Positions 38,501 through 46,790 of a stretch of DNA of 64,000 nt are shown here, piece by piece. The notes below the pieces were generated by a model, which made no database searches, was not told the origin of the DNA, and worked only from the letters and a program-made list of their open reading frames with translations. The DNA is from Dicaeum eximium (taxonomy: Eukaryota > Chordata > Aves > Passeriformes > Dicaeidae). Position 1 is the stretch's first letter. The number at the start of each line of letters is the position of its first letter. The DNA lies in NCBI GenBank assembly GCA_013396995.1, contig VWZP01006139.1:62001-126000 (forward strand), read 5' to 3'. The position numbers were made by a program, and so were the translations under genes.

Positions 38501-41500
38501 ACTCAAGGTGGCAGCAGTGTAAACTGCAGTGTAAGGGCAGCACTGAGACAGGAGCAAATTCACTTTCCTTGAGAGTGGTTGGCTTCCTCAGACACGCAGA
38601 GGAGCCGGGATCCTGTGAGGTTCTGCTTGTTCAAAAACAGTAATTAGCTCTCAAAGTAAATAGGTGTTAACAGAAACAAAGAGCTCTGCCACAGTCTGGG
38701 TAAACACTTTAGAATCAATTTAATTTCCCTTCTCCTGGCAGATGTAATTGTGCTGCTCTGCAATTATTTTCAGGCTGGGGCAGGGAACAAAGCCACCGGG
38801 GCAGCTTTGCTGAGCAGCTGCTCCTTGGGACAGCCGGCAGGACCCTCTGCTTCACTGACATCCAGCCCCTGAGGCTGAAAGCAGCTTCCTTCCGCTGAAC
38901 CAGATGTATAATGCAGCTGGAGAGCAGCAAACCAGCACTGAGCCATACCATGACATTAAACCGCCCTAAAGTCCAGCCTCCTCCTTAATCCTGAGAGTCT
39001 CCCTGTCTAGACAGGACATGAAGGACTAATGTGAAAACCAAGTGACAGAGAATTTACACTCTCCCGTTGAGCTGCAAACGGAAAGAAGCATCAAAGGGTG
39101 TAAATCTGTTTGCCTTTTAATAGTTTTGCCTTTTAGGAGCATGGGCAGCACCTAAGCACAGTCCCACACGGTGCAGAGTTTGCATCACTGTTTCCAGGTT
39201 GCCCATTTGCTTAATAAACTATGCTCAAAAGAATTTTTACCCTGCCTTCTCCCTGCCATCATGGGGAGCTGGTGCAACAGGCTTTTACTTGAACTGCCCC
39301 AAAAACTAATGAGTTTATCCTCCAACACCACTGAGTTATAAGCAAACTAGTGACTGGTGGCTGGGGCTCCGCTGATATGGGGTGTCCCTCTGAGGAGGCA
39401 GTAATTCTGCATATGATGGCAACTGCAGTTAATGCATTTGCCAGTGATGGAGTATTCCCCTGGCTGGGATGAGAGTACAGCCCAGTTGGGAACAGCCTGG
39501 CTGTGGGGCCAGACCCAGCAAGGTTTTTGGGCCATTATAAAGCAGTCACACACCCAGGAATGAGTACAACCAGAAAAATGTGCACAGTGGCTTCCCAGGA
39601 AGTTTCTGATCTTGTTCCACCACTCTGCCTGTCTGCTGGGAGAAGGAGATTTAGTTAATTAATTGCTACAATTAGCATGGAGCTATTCCTGCTCATGATG
39701 GTTACCTTTTCCTCCTCCTTTTTGGTTCATCCAATTACCAGCTCATTCATTCTCCAAGGCAGAGGCCATAACAAGGCACAGAGAAGCTCGAGGATGAGGG
39801 GAGGAAGGTCCAAGAACTAAATGCCAAGTGTCCCAAGCTCTGTTTCTACCCAGGAGCTGTCTTAATCTCGCACAAACTCTTGATCCTCTCCCATCTATCC
39901 ACCCTTGACTTCAAGGAGGTGATGAAGAGGGAGACCAGCATAGCACAGCAGAGTTACAAACATTGCCAGGACTGTTTCATTACTCCCTCCAGCTGACACC
40001 TCACAAAGGATGCGTGATGAGCTCATATATACCAAGATGGACAAGACTTCCAACACCCATCATGCTCCAACGACCCCTCAACTTCTTCACCCAGCCTCAG
40101 GCCATGGATTCTTCAAATAAACATTACCCACTTTGGGAAACAGATTCTTTATTTGCCACTGCTTAGCAGGGATGCTGAAGGAAAGGTGAGCATGGGGTCA
40201 CTGCTCTGGCAAGGACCGAAGTGAAGCACCAGCCCTGAATAATTCATGGTCCCTCTCTGCTGCAGCATCTGGACACATCTGCTGCATTTGCCATTGCAGG
40301 CTTTTTCTTGGCTTAACACAGAAAATCAAACTTTGGCAGCTGGGTACTGTTTCAAGTGGGTACTTTCCCTACAGCATTAACGAGCTGTGATTCTGTTACA
40401 AATAGAGATTTTTGTTCCTCTTTTGCTGATGTCACTCCATGATCCTGCAGGGAATAGTGCTTGGATCTCTGCAGCCTGATGATCCCTGTGTGCCCTTTGG
40501 GACAGATGTACTTGCAAGTAGGAGATTGTTTTTCCTTTTGCTGCCCAGATTTATATTTCACTGAAGTCCCGTATCGATCTTGCTGCCGCTGGGCTGAAAG
40601 CTCATTTTACTAAATGAGAAGAAAAACAGTTCCCCCAGCTGAAAGCACGCAAAATGGAAAATCCTGCAATGAAACAGCTCTTAAAAAAGGGGCCTGAACA
40701 ATTTTGCTGAACCTCCAGGGCTGCAGCGCTGACATTGGAACGGTATGTAATTTATTTAGCCTGACCTTTCCCTGAAAGACCTGGCTGGCAATGTTATCAA
40801 GGATCCTTTCTGCCACTTGTGCACCCATTGCCAAGGTGACATCCTGTTCCATGCGTCAGTCAGCGAGGATCGCATCCGCGCCGCTGCGATGCTTTGTTTG
40901 CTGTCCTGCCTGACAAGCTCTTGGCAGGGTTTCAGCTCCTGCGGATGGCAGCTGCTCCACGAGGGACCAAAACAGATTCAAGCTGGACGTTATTACAGGG
41001 AGTTTCATGTAGACAGAGCACAGGCCTGCAGTCCCCTGGATGAGACTGGGTAAGAGTGGACCATGGATGAGATGAAGTAAAGATACCCAGAGGTGCTACC
41101 ACGTAAAATGGGATGGGCAGGTCACTGCAGAGCTGCACCCCAGGCTCCATCCCATCTCACCTGGGATTTATGTGGTGCTGGGAAAGCAGAGACAGCTCAC
41201 CGGTGCTTAATGCAGAGGCTTGCCCAAGTGCAACCGAGTTTGGATGGTGGAGCACAACTCAGACAATTGGTCCCCTCACTGCACATAAACAACCTGGAGC
41301 TTTCCTTCCCCCCTCCCAGCGCCTTCCCTGAGGGTCCCAGGAAGACATGGGGATGCAGGTGCAGGGAGTATGTCAGTCCTCCACATGAGAGCCTGCCAGC
41401 AGGGGGGACAACTGCAGTGGAGAGGAAAATGGCTCCAGTAAAGCTTCTGCCCCTACTCCATCAAGGGATTGAAACATCTGAGCAAGGGGGATTTTCACTG

Positions 41501-42148
41501 CTGGCTCCTACCACTCTCAAAGGGATTTTGGTGATGGATAGGGACAAAGGCTGCAGCTACAAAAGTCCTCAAACACCACCAACTTCTTGTAAGAGCCTGA
41601 AAGGTCTACAGTTATGGATGGTAAAAATGATTTGCTCTCACAGTAGCCAAGACAGCTCTTTAGATGTCAAAAGCAGGAAAAGCCTCATGAAAGTTTCCCA
41701 CACATCCACCCATTTCCCACTTCAGCCCCCCCAGCCTTGTGGCAGGCTGCACCCCCCTCCTACAGGCCTGACCTGAAAGAGGCCCGAGGCCCATAGGGAG
41801 GACAAGAGAGAAGATCCCCTGAGCAATGGACCTGTCTCCCATGGTACCTGTGTTCTCCTCAGACTGGTTGAAGCCACAGATCTGGCAGATGCTGCGGACC
41901 CATTTGTTCATGTCGTCCTCAGTCTCAGCCACCAGGTAGAAGGTCCTGTCACTCGTCTTGATGTCGAAGATGTAGCTGTCTTGAAGCTCCTTCTTGTTGA
42001 AGGTGAGGCCTGCGTCCACTTGCTCACAGAAATTGAGGTTGATGACACGCAAAGGTTTCTTGGAGTGGTCATTTTTGTAGTACTCCAGGACATCGGGGTC
42101 GCCACTCATCCGACCGCTGCGCAGGACGAACCAGCGCTTCTTCCATGC
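8439..42148 (-). CDS. GAB2: GAB2 docking protein, exons 2-10 (spliced; exon 1 outside window)
   Basis: Spliced coding region: 42148-41848, 19176-18936, 16274-15688, 14627-14533, 13810-13528 (or 13807-13528), 12544-12454, 11209-11107, 10250-10125, 8582-8439. GAB2 is a cytoplasmic adaptor. Its PH domain binds phosphoinositides, and its tail is phosphorylated after receptor activation to recruit GRB2, PI3K p85, SHP2 and 14-3-3, feeding RAS/ERK and AKT signalling. Every junction has GT and AG, and all phases match. The product is 656 residues here, or 681 with a 25-residue exon 1, close to the 676 of human GAB2. Visible motifs: PH core (26-110), RERKSS (AKT-type site), RSASFS and RRNTLP (14-3-3 sites), PPPRPPKP and [12 protein letters not shown] (GRB2 SH3 sites), YVPM/YIPM/YVAM (p85), DYLAL and DYVQV (SHP2). 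GAB1 is excluded by the exon 3 sequence and the C-terminal [14 protein letters not shown] stretch. No frameshift or internal stop was seen. Confidence 0.95.
8583..10124 (-). other. GAB2: GAB2 intron 9
   Basis: A 1,542-bp intron with donor AAG|GTACGG and acceptor CCCCACAG. It contains one CR1 fragment (9649-10055) near the donor. The rest is unique sequence in which I see no gene. Confidence 0.85.
9649..10055 (-). mobile_element. CR1 LINE, 3' end
   Basis: The plus strand starts TCATAGAATGGTTTGGGTTG and continues through AAAGATCATCTCATTTCAAC, CACCTTCCACTAGACCAAGT, CCTTGAAAATTTCCAGGGAT and GCCATTACCCCTTGCAGTGT to CTCAGCCTGTCTCCATAGTA. This is the reverse complement of the last roughly 400 bp of CR1, with the characteristic 3' terminus at the left, so the element lies on the minus strand in the same sense as GAB2. 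It is truncated at its 5' end like most CR1 copies. No target-site duplication is expected for CR1. Confidence 0.92.
10125..10250 (-). CDS. GAB2: GAB2 exon 9, first SHP2-binding motif
   Basis: The exon is 126 bp, exactly 42 codons, with phase 0 at both ends. The acceptor is CTGCATTAG|CAAAAC, preceded by the pyrimidine-rich TCTCCTGTCTCTTCC, and the donor CAGGAAG|GTACGG. It encodes [20 protein letters not shown] then [20 protein letters not shown] and RK (residues 593-634). DYLALDF (Tyr619) corresponds to human Tyr614, one half of the bipartite site that activates the phosphatase SHP2 through its tandem SH2 domains. Because the exon is frame-neutral, skipping would remove this site without a frameshift. 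A CR1 LINE fragment ends only about 70 bp downstream of its donor. Confidence 0.94.
10251..11106 (-). other. GAB2: GAB2 intron 8
   Basis: An 856-bp intron (donor ATG|GTAAGC, acceptor CTGCATTAG). Unique, AT-rich sequence with short A-rich runs near 10790-10810. I see no gene or recognisable repeat. Confidence 0.85.
11107..11209 (-). CDS. GAB2: GAB2 exon 8, third p85-type motif (YVAM)
   Basis: The exon is 103 bp (1 + 34 codons). The acceptor is GTTCTTGCAG|CCAGGC and the donor GCAATG|GTAAGC. It encodes [20 protein letters not shown] then [14 protein letters not shown] (residues 559-592). Tyr589 lies in a YxxM motif, so p85 SH2 binding is expected to be retained. Human GAB2 and GAB1 have YVPM here, so Pro to Ala at +2 is a substitution in this bird. 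The acidic SGESEEN stretch before the tyrosine is typical of kinase substrates. The donor splits the gene between the YVAM and the following QNP. Confidence 0.93.
11210..12453 (-). other. GAB2: GAB2 intron 7
   Basis: A 1,244-bp intron (donor AAC|GTGAGT, acceptor TTCTTGCAG). It contains a near-perfect palindrome at 12275-12294 and otherwise unique sequence. The stretch 11560-11720 is AT-rich with TTGTCAATCAA-type motifs and could be conserved non-coding DNA, but this cannot be judged from one sequence. Confidence 0.85.
12275..12294. repeat. Short inverted repeat in intron 7
   Basis: GGGATTTCA, a 2-base spacer, then TGAAATCCC: 9-bp perfect arms. The half-sites resemble REL/NF-kB-type GGGATTTC elements. 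Function unknown. Confidence 0.6.
12454..12544 (-). CDS. GAB2: GAB2 exon 7
   Basis: The exon is 91 bp (2 + 29 codons + 2). The acceptor is CTCCCCAG|CAAAGC and the donor CCAAC|GTGAGT. It completes Ala528 and encodes [20 protein letters not shown] then PVTKSWSRP, with Thr558 split. This is the strongly conserved linker after the GRB2 site, nearly identical to human GAB2 ([20 protein letters not shown]). The family has no catalytic role here. The exon is too short to stand out as an ORF and was found by protein similarity plus splice sites. Confidence 0.93.
12545..13527 (-). other. GAB2: GAB2 intron 6
   Basis: A 983-bp intron (donor AAAG|GTAAGA, acceptor CCTCCCCAG). Unique sequence. Open frames on both strands are chance or continuations of exon 6, and no repeat is recognised. 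Confidence 0.85.
13528..13810 (-). CDS. GAB2: GAB2 exon 6, PI3K p85 motifs and GRB2 site (tandem acceptor)
   Basis: The exon is 283 bp with the upstream acceptor (CCCCCAG|CAGGCC) or 280 bp with the downstream one (CAGCAG|GCCAAG). The donor is CGGAAAG|GTAAGA. Both acceptors keep frame, and the longer form aligns residue for residue with human LPGKMIVGRS, so it is my first choice. It encodes residues 434-527: [15 protein letters not shown] (Tyr451) and [15 protein letters not shown] (Tyr475), two YxxM motifs for the p85 SH2 domains, then [16 protein letters not shown], the atypical PxxxRxxKP site bound by the GRB2 C-terminal SH3. Between them, [17 protein letters not shown] is several residues longer than the human segment. 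The open frame continues into intron 6, where it is not coding. Confidence 0.94.
13811..14532 (-). other. GAB2: GAB2 intron 5 (ends in tandem acceptor)
   Basis: A 722-bp intron (donor CTG|GTGAGT). It ends CATCCTCCCCCAGCAG, giving two AG acceptors three bases apart. Nothing else recognised. Confidence 0.85.
14533..14627 (-). CDS. GAB2: GAB2 exon 5
   Basis: The exon is 95 bp (2 + 31 codons), ending on a complete codon. The acceptor is GTGTTGCAG|CTTCTT and the donor TACCTG|GTGAGT. It encodes [14 protein letters not shown] followed by [17 protein letters not shown] (residues 402-433). YEYP is a further YxxP-like tyrosine site. The N-terminal half matches human GAB2 ([14 protein letters not shown]) well, while the C-terminal half is more divergent (NDGYNSYL against SDGVGSFL). 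The exon is asymmetric (phase 1 in, phase 0 out), so skipping it would shift the frame. Confidence 0.93.
14628..15687 (-). other. GAB2: GAB2 intron 4
   Basis: A 1,060-bp intron (donor CGAG|GTGAAT, acceptor GTGTTGCAG). Unique sequence. I see no gene or repeat. Confidence 0.85.
15688..16274 (-). CDS. GAB2: GAB2 exon 4, main tyrosine and proline docking exon
   Basis: This is the largest exon in the window: 587 bp (1 + 195 codons + 1; residues 206-401). The acceptor is CTCTGCAG|GAGTGC and the donor CACCGAG|GTGAAT. It starts [11 protein letters not shown], a 14-3-3-type site with the candidate serine at 209. Next come [17 protein letters not shown] (Tyr265), EEVYTYKTP (Tyr292/294), [20 protein letters not shown] (Tyr313, Tyr323), the GRB2 SH3-binding [11 protein letters not shown] and a second 14-3-3 site, IPRRNTLPA (Thr390). 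The tyrosines are of YxxP type, a class known to bind CRK-family SH2 domains. The YDIP at Tyr313 appears to be absent from human GAB2 but present in GAB1. The open frame continues into intron on both sides, so a naive ORF here overstates the protein. Confidence 0.95.
17515..17572 (+). mobile_element. MIR-like ancient SINE remnant
   Basis: AGCTACTATTACCCTCATTT then TATGGATGAGTAAAGTAAGA and GCTCCAGAGCAGA follow the conserved MIR 3' block (TATTATCCCCATTTTACAGA, TGAGGAAACTGAGGCTCAGA) at about 75-80% by eye. Confidence 0.5.
18219..18746 (-). mobile_element. CR1 LINE 3' end with internal deletion
   Basis: The plus strand reads GTTAAGGTTGGAAGTGACCT, CTGCTCAAGCAGGGCAACCT, TTTCCTGATGTTCAGAG, CTGAACAGTTCCAGCTCTCT and AGCCTTTCCTTTTAAAGAAG, the reverse complement of the CR1 3' UTR. 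At about 18640 it jumps to CCCAGTATTGACCCCTGGGG and ACTAGACTTCATGCCACTG, a region normally several hundred bases further inside the element. The copy has therefore lost an internal segment. It is of a different CR1 subfamily from the copy in intron 9. Confidence 0.9.
18936..19176 (-). CDS. GAB2: GAB2 exon 3, serine-rich linker after PH domain
   Basis: The exon is 241 bp (2 + 79 codons + 2). The acceptor is CCGCACAG|ACACCC and the donor ACAAG|GTATTG. It encodes residues 126-205 and part of Arg206, including [18 protein letters not shown], the basic [12 protein letters not shown] stretch (AKT-type serine site, Ser159-like in human) and [19 protein letters not shown]. The segment is predicted to be disordered and links the PH domain to the docking tail. 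Similarity to human GAB2 is strong around [19 protein letters not shown] and lower at the start of the exon. It has no match to the corresponding GAB1 segment, which helps assign the paralogue. Confidence 0.94.
25559..25617. repeat. ATT/GAT-rich simple repeat
   Basis: Imperfect trinucleotide sequence: ATTATTATTATT, two GGTTATTA units, then TGATGATGATGATGA. Confidence 0.75.
26331..26385. repeat. Short tandem repeat of a CAACACCTAACTG unit
   Basis: About three copies of an ACACCTAACTGC-like unit, interleaved with two copies of CACTCATGCA. Confidence 0.6.
26840..26905. repeat. T-rich low-complexity stretch
   Basis: TTCTTGTTTCTTCGTTTG, TTGGTTTTTTGGG and TTTTTTTTGTTTTTTTTC runs. It makes the overlapping 185-codon plus-strand frame unreliable. 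Confidence 0.7.
27400..27418. repeat. Perfect palindromic POU/homeodomain-like site
   Basis: ATGCTAAT, spacer GCT, then ATTAGCAT: 8-bp perfect arms. ATGCTAAT is one base from the octamer ATGCAAAT, and each arm holds a TAAT core. It sits in an AT-rich stretch of intron 2. Confidence 0.5.
29824..29866. repeat. Perfect 15-bp inverted repeat with 13-base loop
   Basis: CAGAGGCAGTGAAAA at 29824-29838 is the exact reverse complement of TTTTCACTGCCTCTG at 29852-29866. A weaker 7-bp inverted repeat (TTCATTC...GAATGAA) lies about 60 bp to the left. The stem is too short for a typical miRNA precursor and the flanks do not extend it. It may be a MITE-like remnant or a structured intronic element. Confidence 0.6.
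31094..31409 (-). mobile_element. CR1 LINE, 3' end
   Basis: The plus strand reads AGATCACAGAATGTCTTGGG, TTGGAAGGGATCTTAAAGG, GACACCTTCTACTAGACCAG, CCCCATCCAACCTGCCCTTA and ATTCCCTCATAACATCTAAT, ending near TAAAAAGTCACTCTCCC. This is the reverse complement of the CR1 3' end, 5'-truncated, on the minus strand. Confidence 0.92.
32183..32285. mobile_element. Fragmentary CR1 sequences
   Basis: GGTCAGGACTGTGTCCAGCC, then AGGTTTTGAGTATCTCTAAG and GATGAAGATTC, match the reverse complement of a CR1 segment. Just to the left, GGTTTAGGTTGGATATTA resembles CR1 in the opposite orientation. These are two short diverged pieces rather than one element. Confidence 0.45.
36280..36551 (+). mobile_element. CR1 LINE, 3' end, plus orientation
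   Basis: The sequence reads ACAAGGGGCAATAAATTTAA, ATTAGGAAGAAATTCTTTCC, GTGAGGGTGGTGAGGCACAG, AAGTTGTGGATGCCCCATCC, CTGGTCTAGTGGAAGGTGTC and TCCAACCCAAAGCATTC, in the sense direction of CR1 through to its 3' terminus. It is opposite to GAB2. Confidence 0.92.
37694..37742 (+). other. AATAAA followed by A14 tract
   Basis: AATAAA at 37694-37699 is followed 30 bp later by 14 consecutive A residues (37729-37742). This spacing is that of a reverse-transcribed polyadenylated RNA. No coding match upstream is recognised and no flanking duplication is obvious, so a plain A-rich microsatellite is equally possible. Confidence 0.25.
41848..42148 (-). CDS. GAB2: GAB2 exon 2, PH domain
   Basis: The exon is 301 bp: 100 codons (residues 26-125) plus one base. 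The acceptor is TTTTCAG|GCATGG and the donor ACACAG|GTACCA. The translation begins [20 protein letters not shown] and contains [20 protein letters not shown] and the WV pair (Trp108) of the last PH helix, ending [11 protein letters not shown] domains of the GAB family bind PI(3,4,5)P3 and bring the adaptor to the membrane. The first PH strand (the family's MSGGGDVVCTGW start) would be in exon 1, which I could not find in the window. Met39 lies in this exon at the position where a shorter human isoform starts, although its context here (C at -3, A at +4) is weak. The exon is followed by a 22.7-kb intron. Confidence 0.96.
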
Positions 42149-45100
42149 CTGAAAACAAGAAAAGAACAAGCGTGAACCCCATTGCTGAATCTGTGAGAGC
42201 GAAAATCCACTGCTAGGCACAGGGTGACACGACTTGCAGGCACAACTTCTCCAAAATCCAGGAGAATTAAACACTGAATTAGCATCATAGCATAAGATGA
42301 CCCCAAAAGGTGCCAGTCTTGAGGCTCAGAGGAACCTTGCTCCTACCCTACAGGCCAGACATGCTGCCAGGACCCAAATGCCCTTCTCTCCGTGATGTGG
42401 GACAATCTGTGCAGTGGCATTAGCCGGTGTCCCAATGCCAAAATGCTTTCCAGCAGCTCTGAGGCACTGAGGCACTTTGGATGCAGCACCCTGGGTGTCC
42501 TAACCTTCAGAGAAACCCCTGAGAGCATCACAGGATGTGTCAGCAGATACTGACCCTGCCAATCTCTGTTTAAATGCCAGGACAGAAAGACTAATAAAAC
42601 CAAAGGAGAACTGGTTTGTTTTTTTAAATATCAGGAATAATGCCAGGAAGACCCATGGAGATTCCCAGCTTCATTTGTTTTTCAGCATCCTCTGCTCCCT
42701 GGCATATAGGTAACTCCTCAGCAAAGGAAAAGGTTATCATTGATTCTTCCAAGCACTGCTGACGGCGGCCCCTGGCCAAACTACCTGCGGAATGGACCCA
42801 GGGGGTTGCAGAGTTTGAAGCAAACCAGCAAAACAAATGTCAGCCATCAGTCCTGGCCCTGAGAACTGCAGCCCTGCTGCCCTCCCCACCCCAGACACAG
42901 TAGGGAGCCCGCAGGAGAGGGAATAGCCGCAAGGATAAAGTGTTAAAGGCTGAAACTGAGATTACAGGGGAAATTGTGCAGGGGTAGCCCCTCATCCCAT
43001 GAGGCAAGCAGAATGTTTCTTTGGGGTGTGCCCTGCATGAGGATCACGGCACCTGCCTGAGGGATGAACAGGGTTGAGGGATCACCTCGAGCTGCTCCCC
43101 TTTCCAGAGCTATGCTCCCTGGCAGAGGCCTTAGTTCCCATGGCCTAGGGAAGGGAAGGATTACAGCTAAGTGTAGTCCTTACAACAGCTTGTTCAGGGT
43201 GTCTTTGAAGGCAGCAAAGGTTTGAGAGGTGCATGTGGACAAGCATGATGTGAATTATGACCATGCTCCTGCATTACCCGACTTCAGTTTGTACCAGAGG
43301 ATGTCAAGGAAGGGGATGTAATCTCCACCACCCTGCCCTGGCTCTGGACAGTGGTGCTTTTTTTTAATGAGATTTACCTTATTTATGTTTTTATACATAA
43401 CCAGCTTTGGAGTTCTAATAATTATAAGAGATTGCGTTTTGAGGAAACACATGGTACTTCTAAGAAGGAAGAACAAACACTTTTAGTAACCCAAGAAAGG
43501 CAGCAAGGCAAGCAGTGTGCTGGATCCCTCCTGATAATCCCCGGGTGCCAAGCACAAGCTTTACGTACTGGTGATGTGCACATGCTAGATCTCAGCCAGC
43601 CAACCGCACCAGGATCTCACAAATTTGGAGAATTTCGTGGCTGAAATAATGGTAAGAAACTCCTGTGGTGTTTTCCCTGAACAGTCTGATTCAGACCATA
43701 CTTCTCAAAAGCTTAAAAATAGCTTTTGTTGGTGTCGTTGAGATTTGTAATCAAATTAGTTTTGCACTAATTCTCAAAACGTCTCCTGGTGCCAGGAAAG
43801 CAACTTGAGTGCAATCTTCCAGAGGCAGCGAAGCAGCAAATTGCTTAGCAAGAGGACGTGCAAGGCTAGCAGATTTTGGCTTAATCTCACCCACTTCTCA
43901 TCAAAATGGCTGCTTTTGAGTGACAAAATAGACACAGTGGAGCTGTGTCCATCAGGGAGGGAAAAAACCAATTTCATCAGGCAGCAGCAATAATTTACTA
44001 GTTCATCTCCTCAAAATGGATCACCCAAATCATTGGAAAACGAACCTATGAACATTTTTTTCCTAGTTCTAGGTGGTAAACGTCCCATTAGCTTCTTCCT
44101 GTTAACACTGAGTCATTTCTTTGCAGCCACCTGGCAGGACTAAGACATGGGAATCATCAGTGAGGAGACTGCAAGAAGATGGAGTTGTGCAACCACCTGA
44201 ATGCAGACATCCAGCACCAGTTCTTGCTGCTTAGCTTGTTGCTTTCCAACCATCCAGAGTCCAGTCTTGCAGCCTCCCTTCATGGCTGAGACATTGCATT
44301 ACAAAACCTACAAAGTGCAGAAAATAGACTCCAGAATTTAGAGTTTTCATGGAAAAAACAGGAGGAAATGCTGCAAGCAAGACAAATGATGCTACCACGA
44401 CCTGTCTTTTTATCACCAATGTGAGAACCACAACTCCTCCAGCTCTCTTTGGTCTGTCTGGTAGCAATGAAAGGTACCACACAGTCAAGATCTGGCAGAG
44501 AAAACAGCGTAACACAGGCAGTCTGGTTGTTTTGGATAAGTTTTAACATAGCCTGGTTGCAAAAAAAAAGGGTCTTGCAGGCACAACATTTCTTGGAAAG
44601 CTTCAGGAGGTGCAGTATCATTGGAGGGTGAGACCACTTAATAGGGCAGGAGTCCCACAAGCCTGGGAAGACTACCCTGTCCATCTCTGTGTGGTGCCCT
44701 CCTGATGATAAAGAGTCACCAGTGTTCTTCTGATACAGCTTCTGACCCAGGAAAAGAGCTCACGGCAGCAGCCTAAGGAGTGCCTGTCCTGGACAGGTGG
44801 CTGCAGGCAGCACAGCTGGAGGCATCTCCCACCTCACTTCCTCACAGCAGGACCAGCTGTTCCTGCCTCCTAAGATCAGCTTCCAAGCCAGAGGAATAAG
44901 CAATGATTGCTAGAAGAGAGTGGAAGTCAACAGTAAAGAAACAGACAGGAACTTCCTTATTTTTGTGGACATCTCTGAATTTTTGAATGCTGGGCTCAGC
45001 ATGTGTATTTTATTTCTTCCCTGTGGATTTGCCATGCCTTTACTGGGACCAGGGCTCAGCTTGTGTTTGCCAGGCTGTGGCTGCTCTTGGGGCATCTCTG

Positions 45101-46704
45101 TTGGCACTAATGCAGCTTGCTTCAACATGTCACTATATGCAGCAAAAGATATGTAGTTTGCAGCATGTGGCTCATCCTCCTGGGACACCTATTTCCCCAA
45201 CACCATCCAAATCTTCTACGTTTAGGCTTCCCTAGGATTGGGAATTGCAATTCCTGCAAAAGAGTGATTTAAGCATCTACTGACCAGCAGCTATGACAGC
45301 GCTAAGATGTATGGGATCCATACGTGCGTGGCAATCTTACCTGATGCCAAACCAGGGGAGGATGCAACTCCATGTGAACCTACACACTCTTTCCAAGACC
45401 ACCTTTTCCCAGCATGCCAACAGGCATCTCATCCTCCACCTGAATTTTACTTCTCTGCTTATTTCTACCTCTTCACAGCTCTTCTGAAGCCCCTGTTGCC
45501 ATCATTCTGCTCCTGCCAAAACACTGTGCCTCCCTGACACGTGTTGTGAGCCAAGGGCTGTGTTTGTTTAACAGCTTTACGATGCTGAGAGGCCAACAGC
45601 TTAAGAGCCATAAAATGCTGCTTTGCAGCACACATTTCCAGCTGTGCGGTCCTGTGCCGGCATCAGGTTCTTCCACGGTTAAATTACAGCTGCCAAAGCC
45701 CCTTAATATCACTGAGAAATATTTTGACACTTGGCAAGTACTTTTTTAAAGACTTGTTTGTTAAAAAAAAAGTGCCCATCACGCTCCTATTGTGATGTGA
45801 ATCCTCCCTGGGCGCTGAGAACCGCGGCTGCTGCTCAGTTTTTTTTCCACCTCAGTAGTGCAGTGGCAAAGTTGAAGTTTACAAAACGGAGCTCTTTCCA
45901 GCTGGATGCTACCTGGAGCTGGTTGTTTTATGGAGAGCTGGGTTGGCAGAGGTGAGGCAGGGTTCACTGGCTGAGTGTACTTAGCAAGGATGTTTGGGGG
46001 GCTCAGGCAGTGGTTGGGACCCTTCCTGCTCCATCTGCTGGGTGAGAAACCAGAAGAGCCAAACCAAACAGGTGGCTGCTCTTGAGCAACTGAGATACCA
46101 CCATGGGTGGTAGGAGATACCACCCCACTGCTCCAGGAGCGAGGTTCTTCATGTCCCTGTGGCTGTCCTGATGGTGCAATGCTGTGACAGAGCTGGTGGC
46201 ATCAGGGTAAAGAGCTCAGAGAATCTGGGGCCTCCAAGTGCCTAATAATCCAAATGCTTTGACTGACAGCCCAGAGAGAGGCTTTTTAAAATATGGTTAT
46301 AGTGAGGGACATTGAGACAGCATCTTCATCTCTGCTCCCCTGTTCTCTGCAAAGTGAACACAGAGATCCAGCCTATATGCTGTTTCAGAAAAAAAGAAAA
46401 TAGGTGAGGAAAATAATAATTTAAATGTCAGTAAAGCCAGGTATCCATCCCTGGGGAACTTGCCAAGTGCCACAATCATGAGAAGGAATCAAATACTGAC
46501 AACATGGAGAGACAGCTCTTGGTGGGGCCTGTAGGAGTGGCCCACCCAGTATTATCTTAGCTTCAAAGTGAGGAGTTGAAACAGTCAGAGACTGTTAACT
46601 TTGGGTTGAAAGGGATGTTCTTTCAATTAGGATCAACTTCTGAGCAACATGTCTCTAATCTGAAATACCAATTTTTTTACCACCACACCCTTATAGCACA
46701 TATA

Positions 46705-46790
46705 GGGAGAGGAGAGGAGAGGAGAGGAGAGNTATAGTTCTCCAGGAGCAGAGAGAGGAGAGGAGAGGAGAGGAGAGGAGAGGAGAGGGA
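46705..46790. repeat. GGAGA/AGGAG minisatellite with an ambiguous base
   Basis: Two blocks of GGAGA repeats (46705-46731 and 46751-46790) are separated by NTATAGTTCTCCAGGAGCAG. The N at 46732 is the only non-ACGT base in the window and probably marks an assembly join or unresolved repeat length. Confidence 0.85.

Larger units (their letters stand above)
19177..41847 (-). other. GAB2: GAB2 intron 2
   Basis: A 22,671-bp intron (donor ACAG|GTACCA, acceptor CCCGCACAG). Contents recognised: CR1 copies at 31094-31409, 32183-32285 (fragmentary) and 36280-36551; AT-rich simple sequence near 25559-25617; a T-rich stretch near 26840-26905; a short tandem repeat at 26331-26385; a perfect hairpin at 29824-29866; and an A tract at 37729-37742. 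Many open frames of 60-230 codons on both strands show no protein-family features and are treated as chance. AT-rich stretches such as 27390-27440 and 39640-39720 look like candidate conserved non-coding DNA. Confidence 0.85.

Noticed and set aside
41093..41776. 227-codon open frame on the plus strand next to exon 2
   Set aside because: No recognisable domain, low-complexity Pro/Ser composition, lies in intron 2 of GAB2 and has no conserved start context; best explained as chance.
8439..42148. Assignment to the paralogue GAB1 or GAB3
   Set aside because: Exon 3 and the C-terminus ([14 protein letters not shown]) match GAB2; GAB1 has a different linker and C-terminus, and GAB3 is more divergent.
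46590..46640. Possible CR1 3' terminus (TTTGGGTTGAAAGGGATGTT)
   Set aside because: Only about 20 bp resembles CR1 and the expected continuation is missing.
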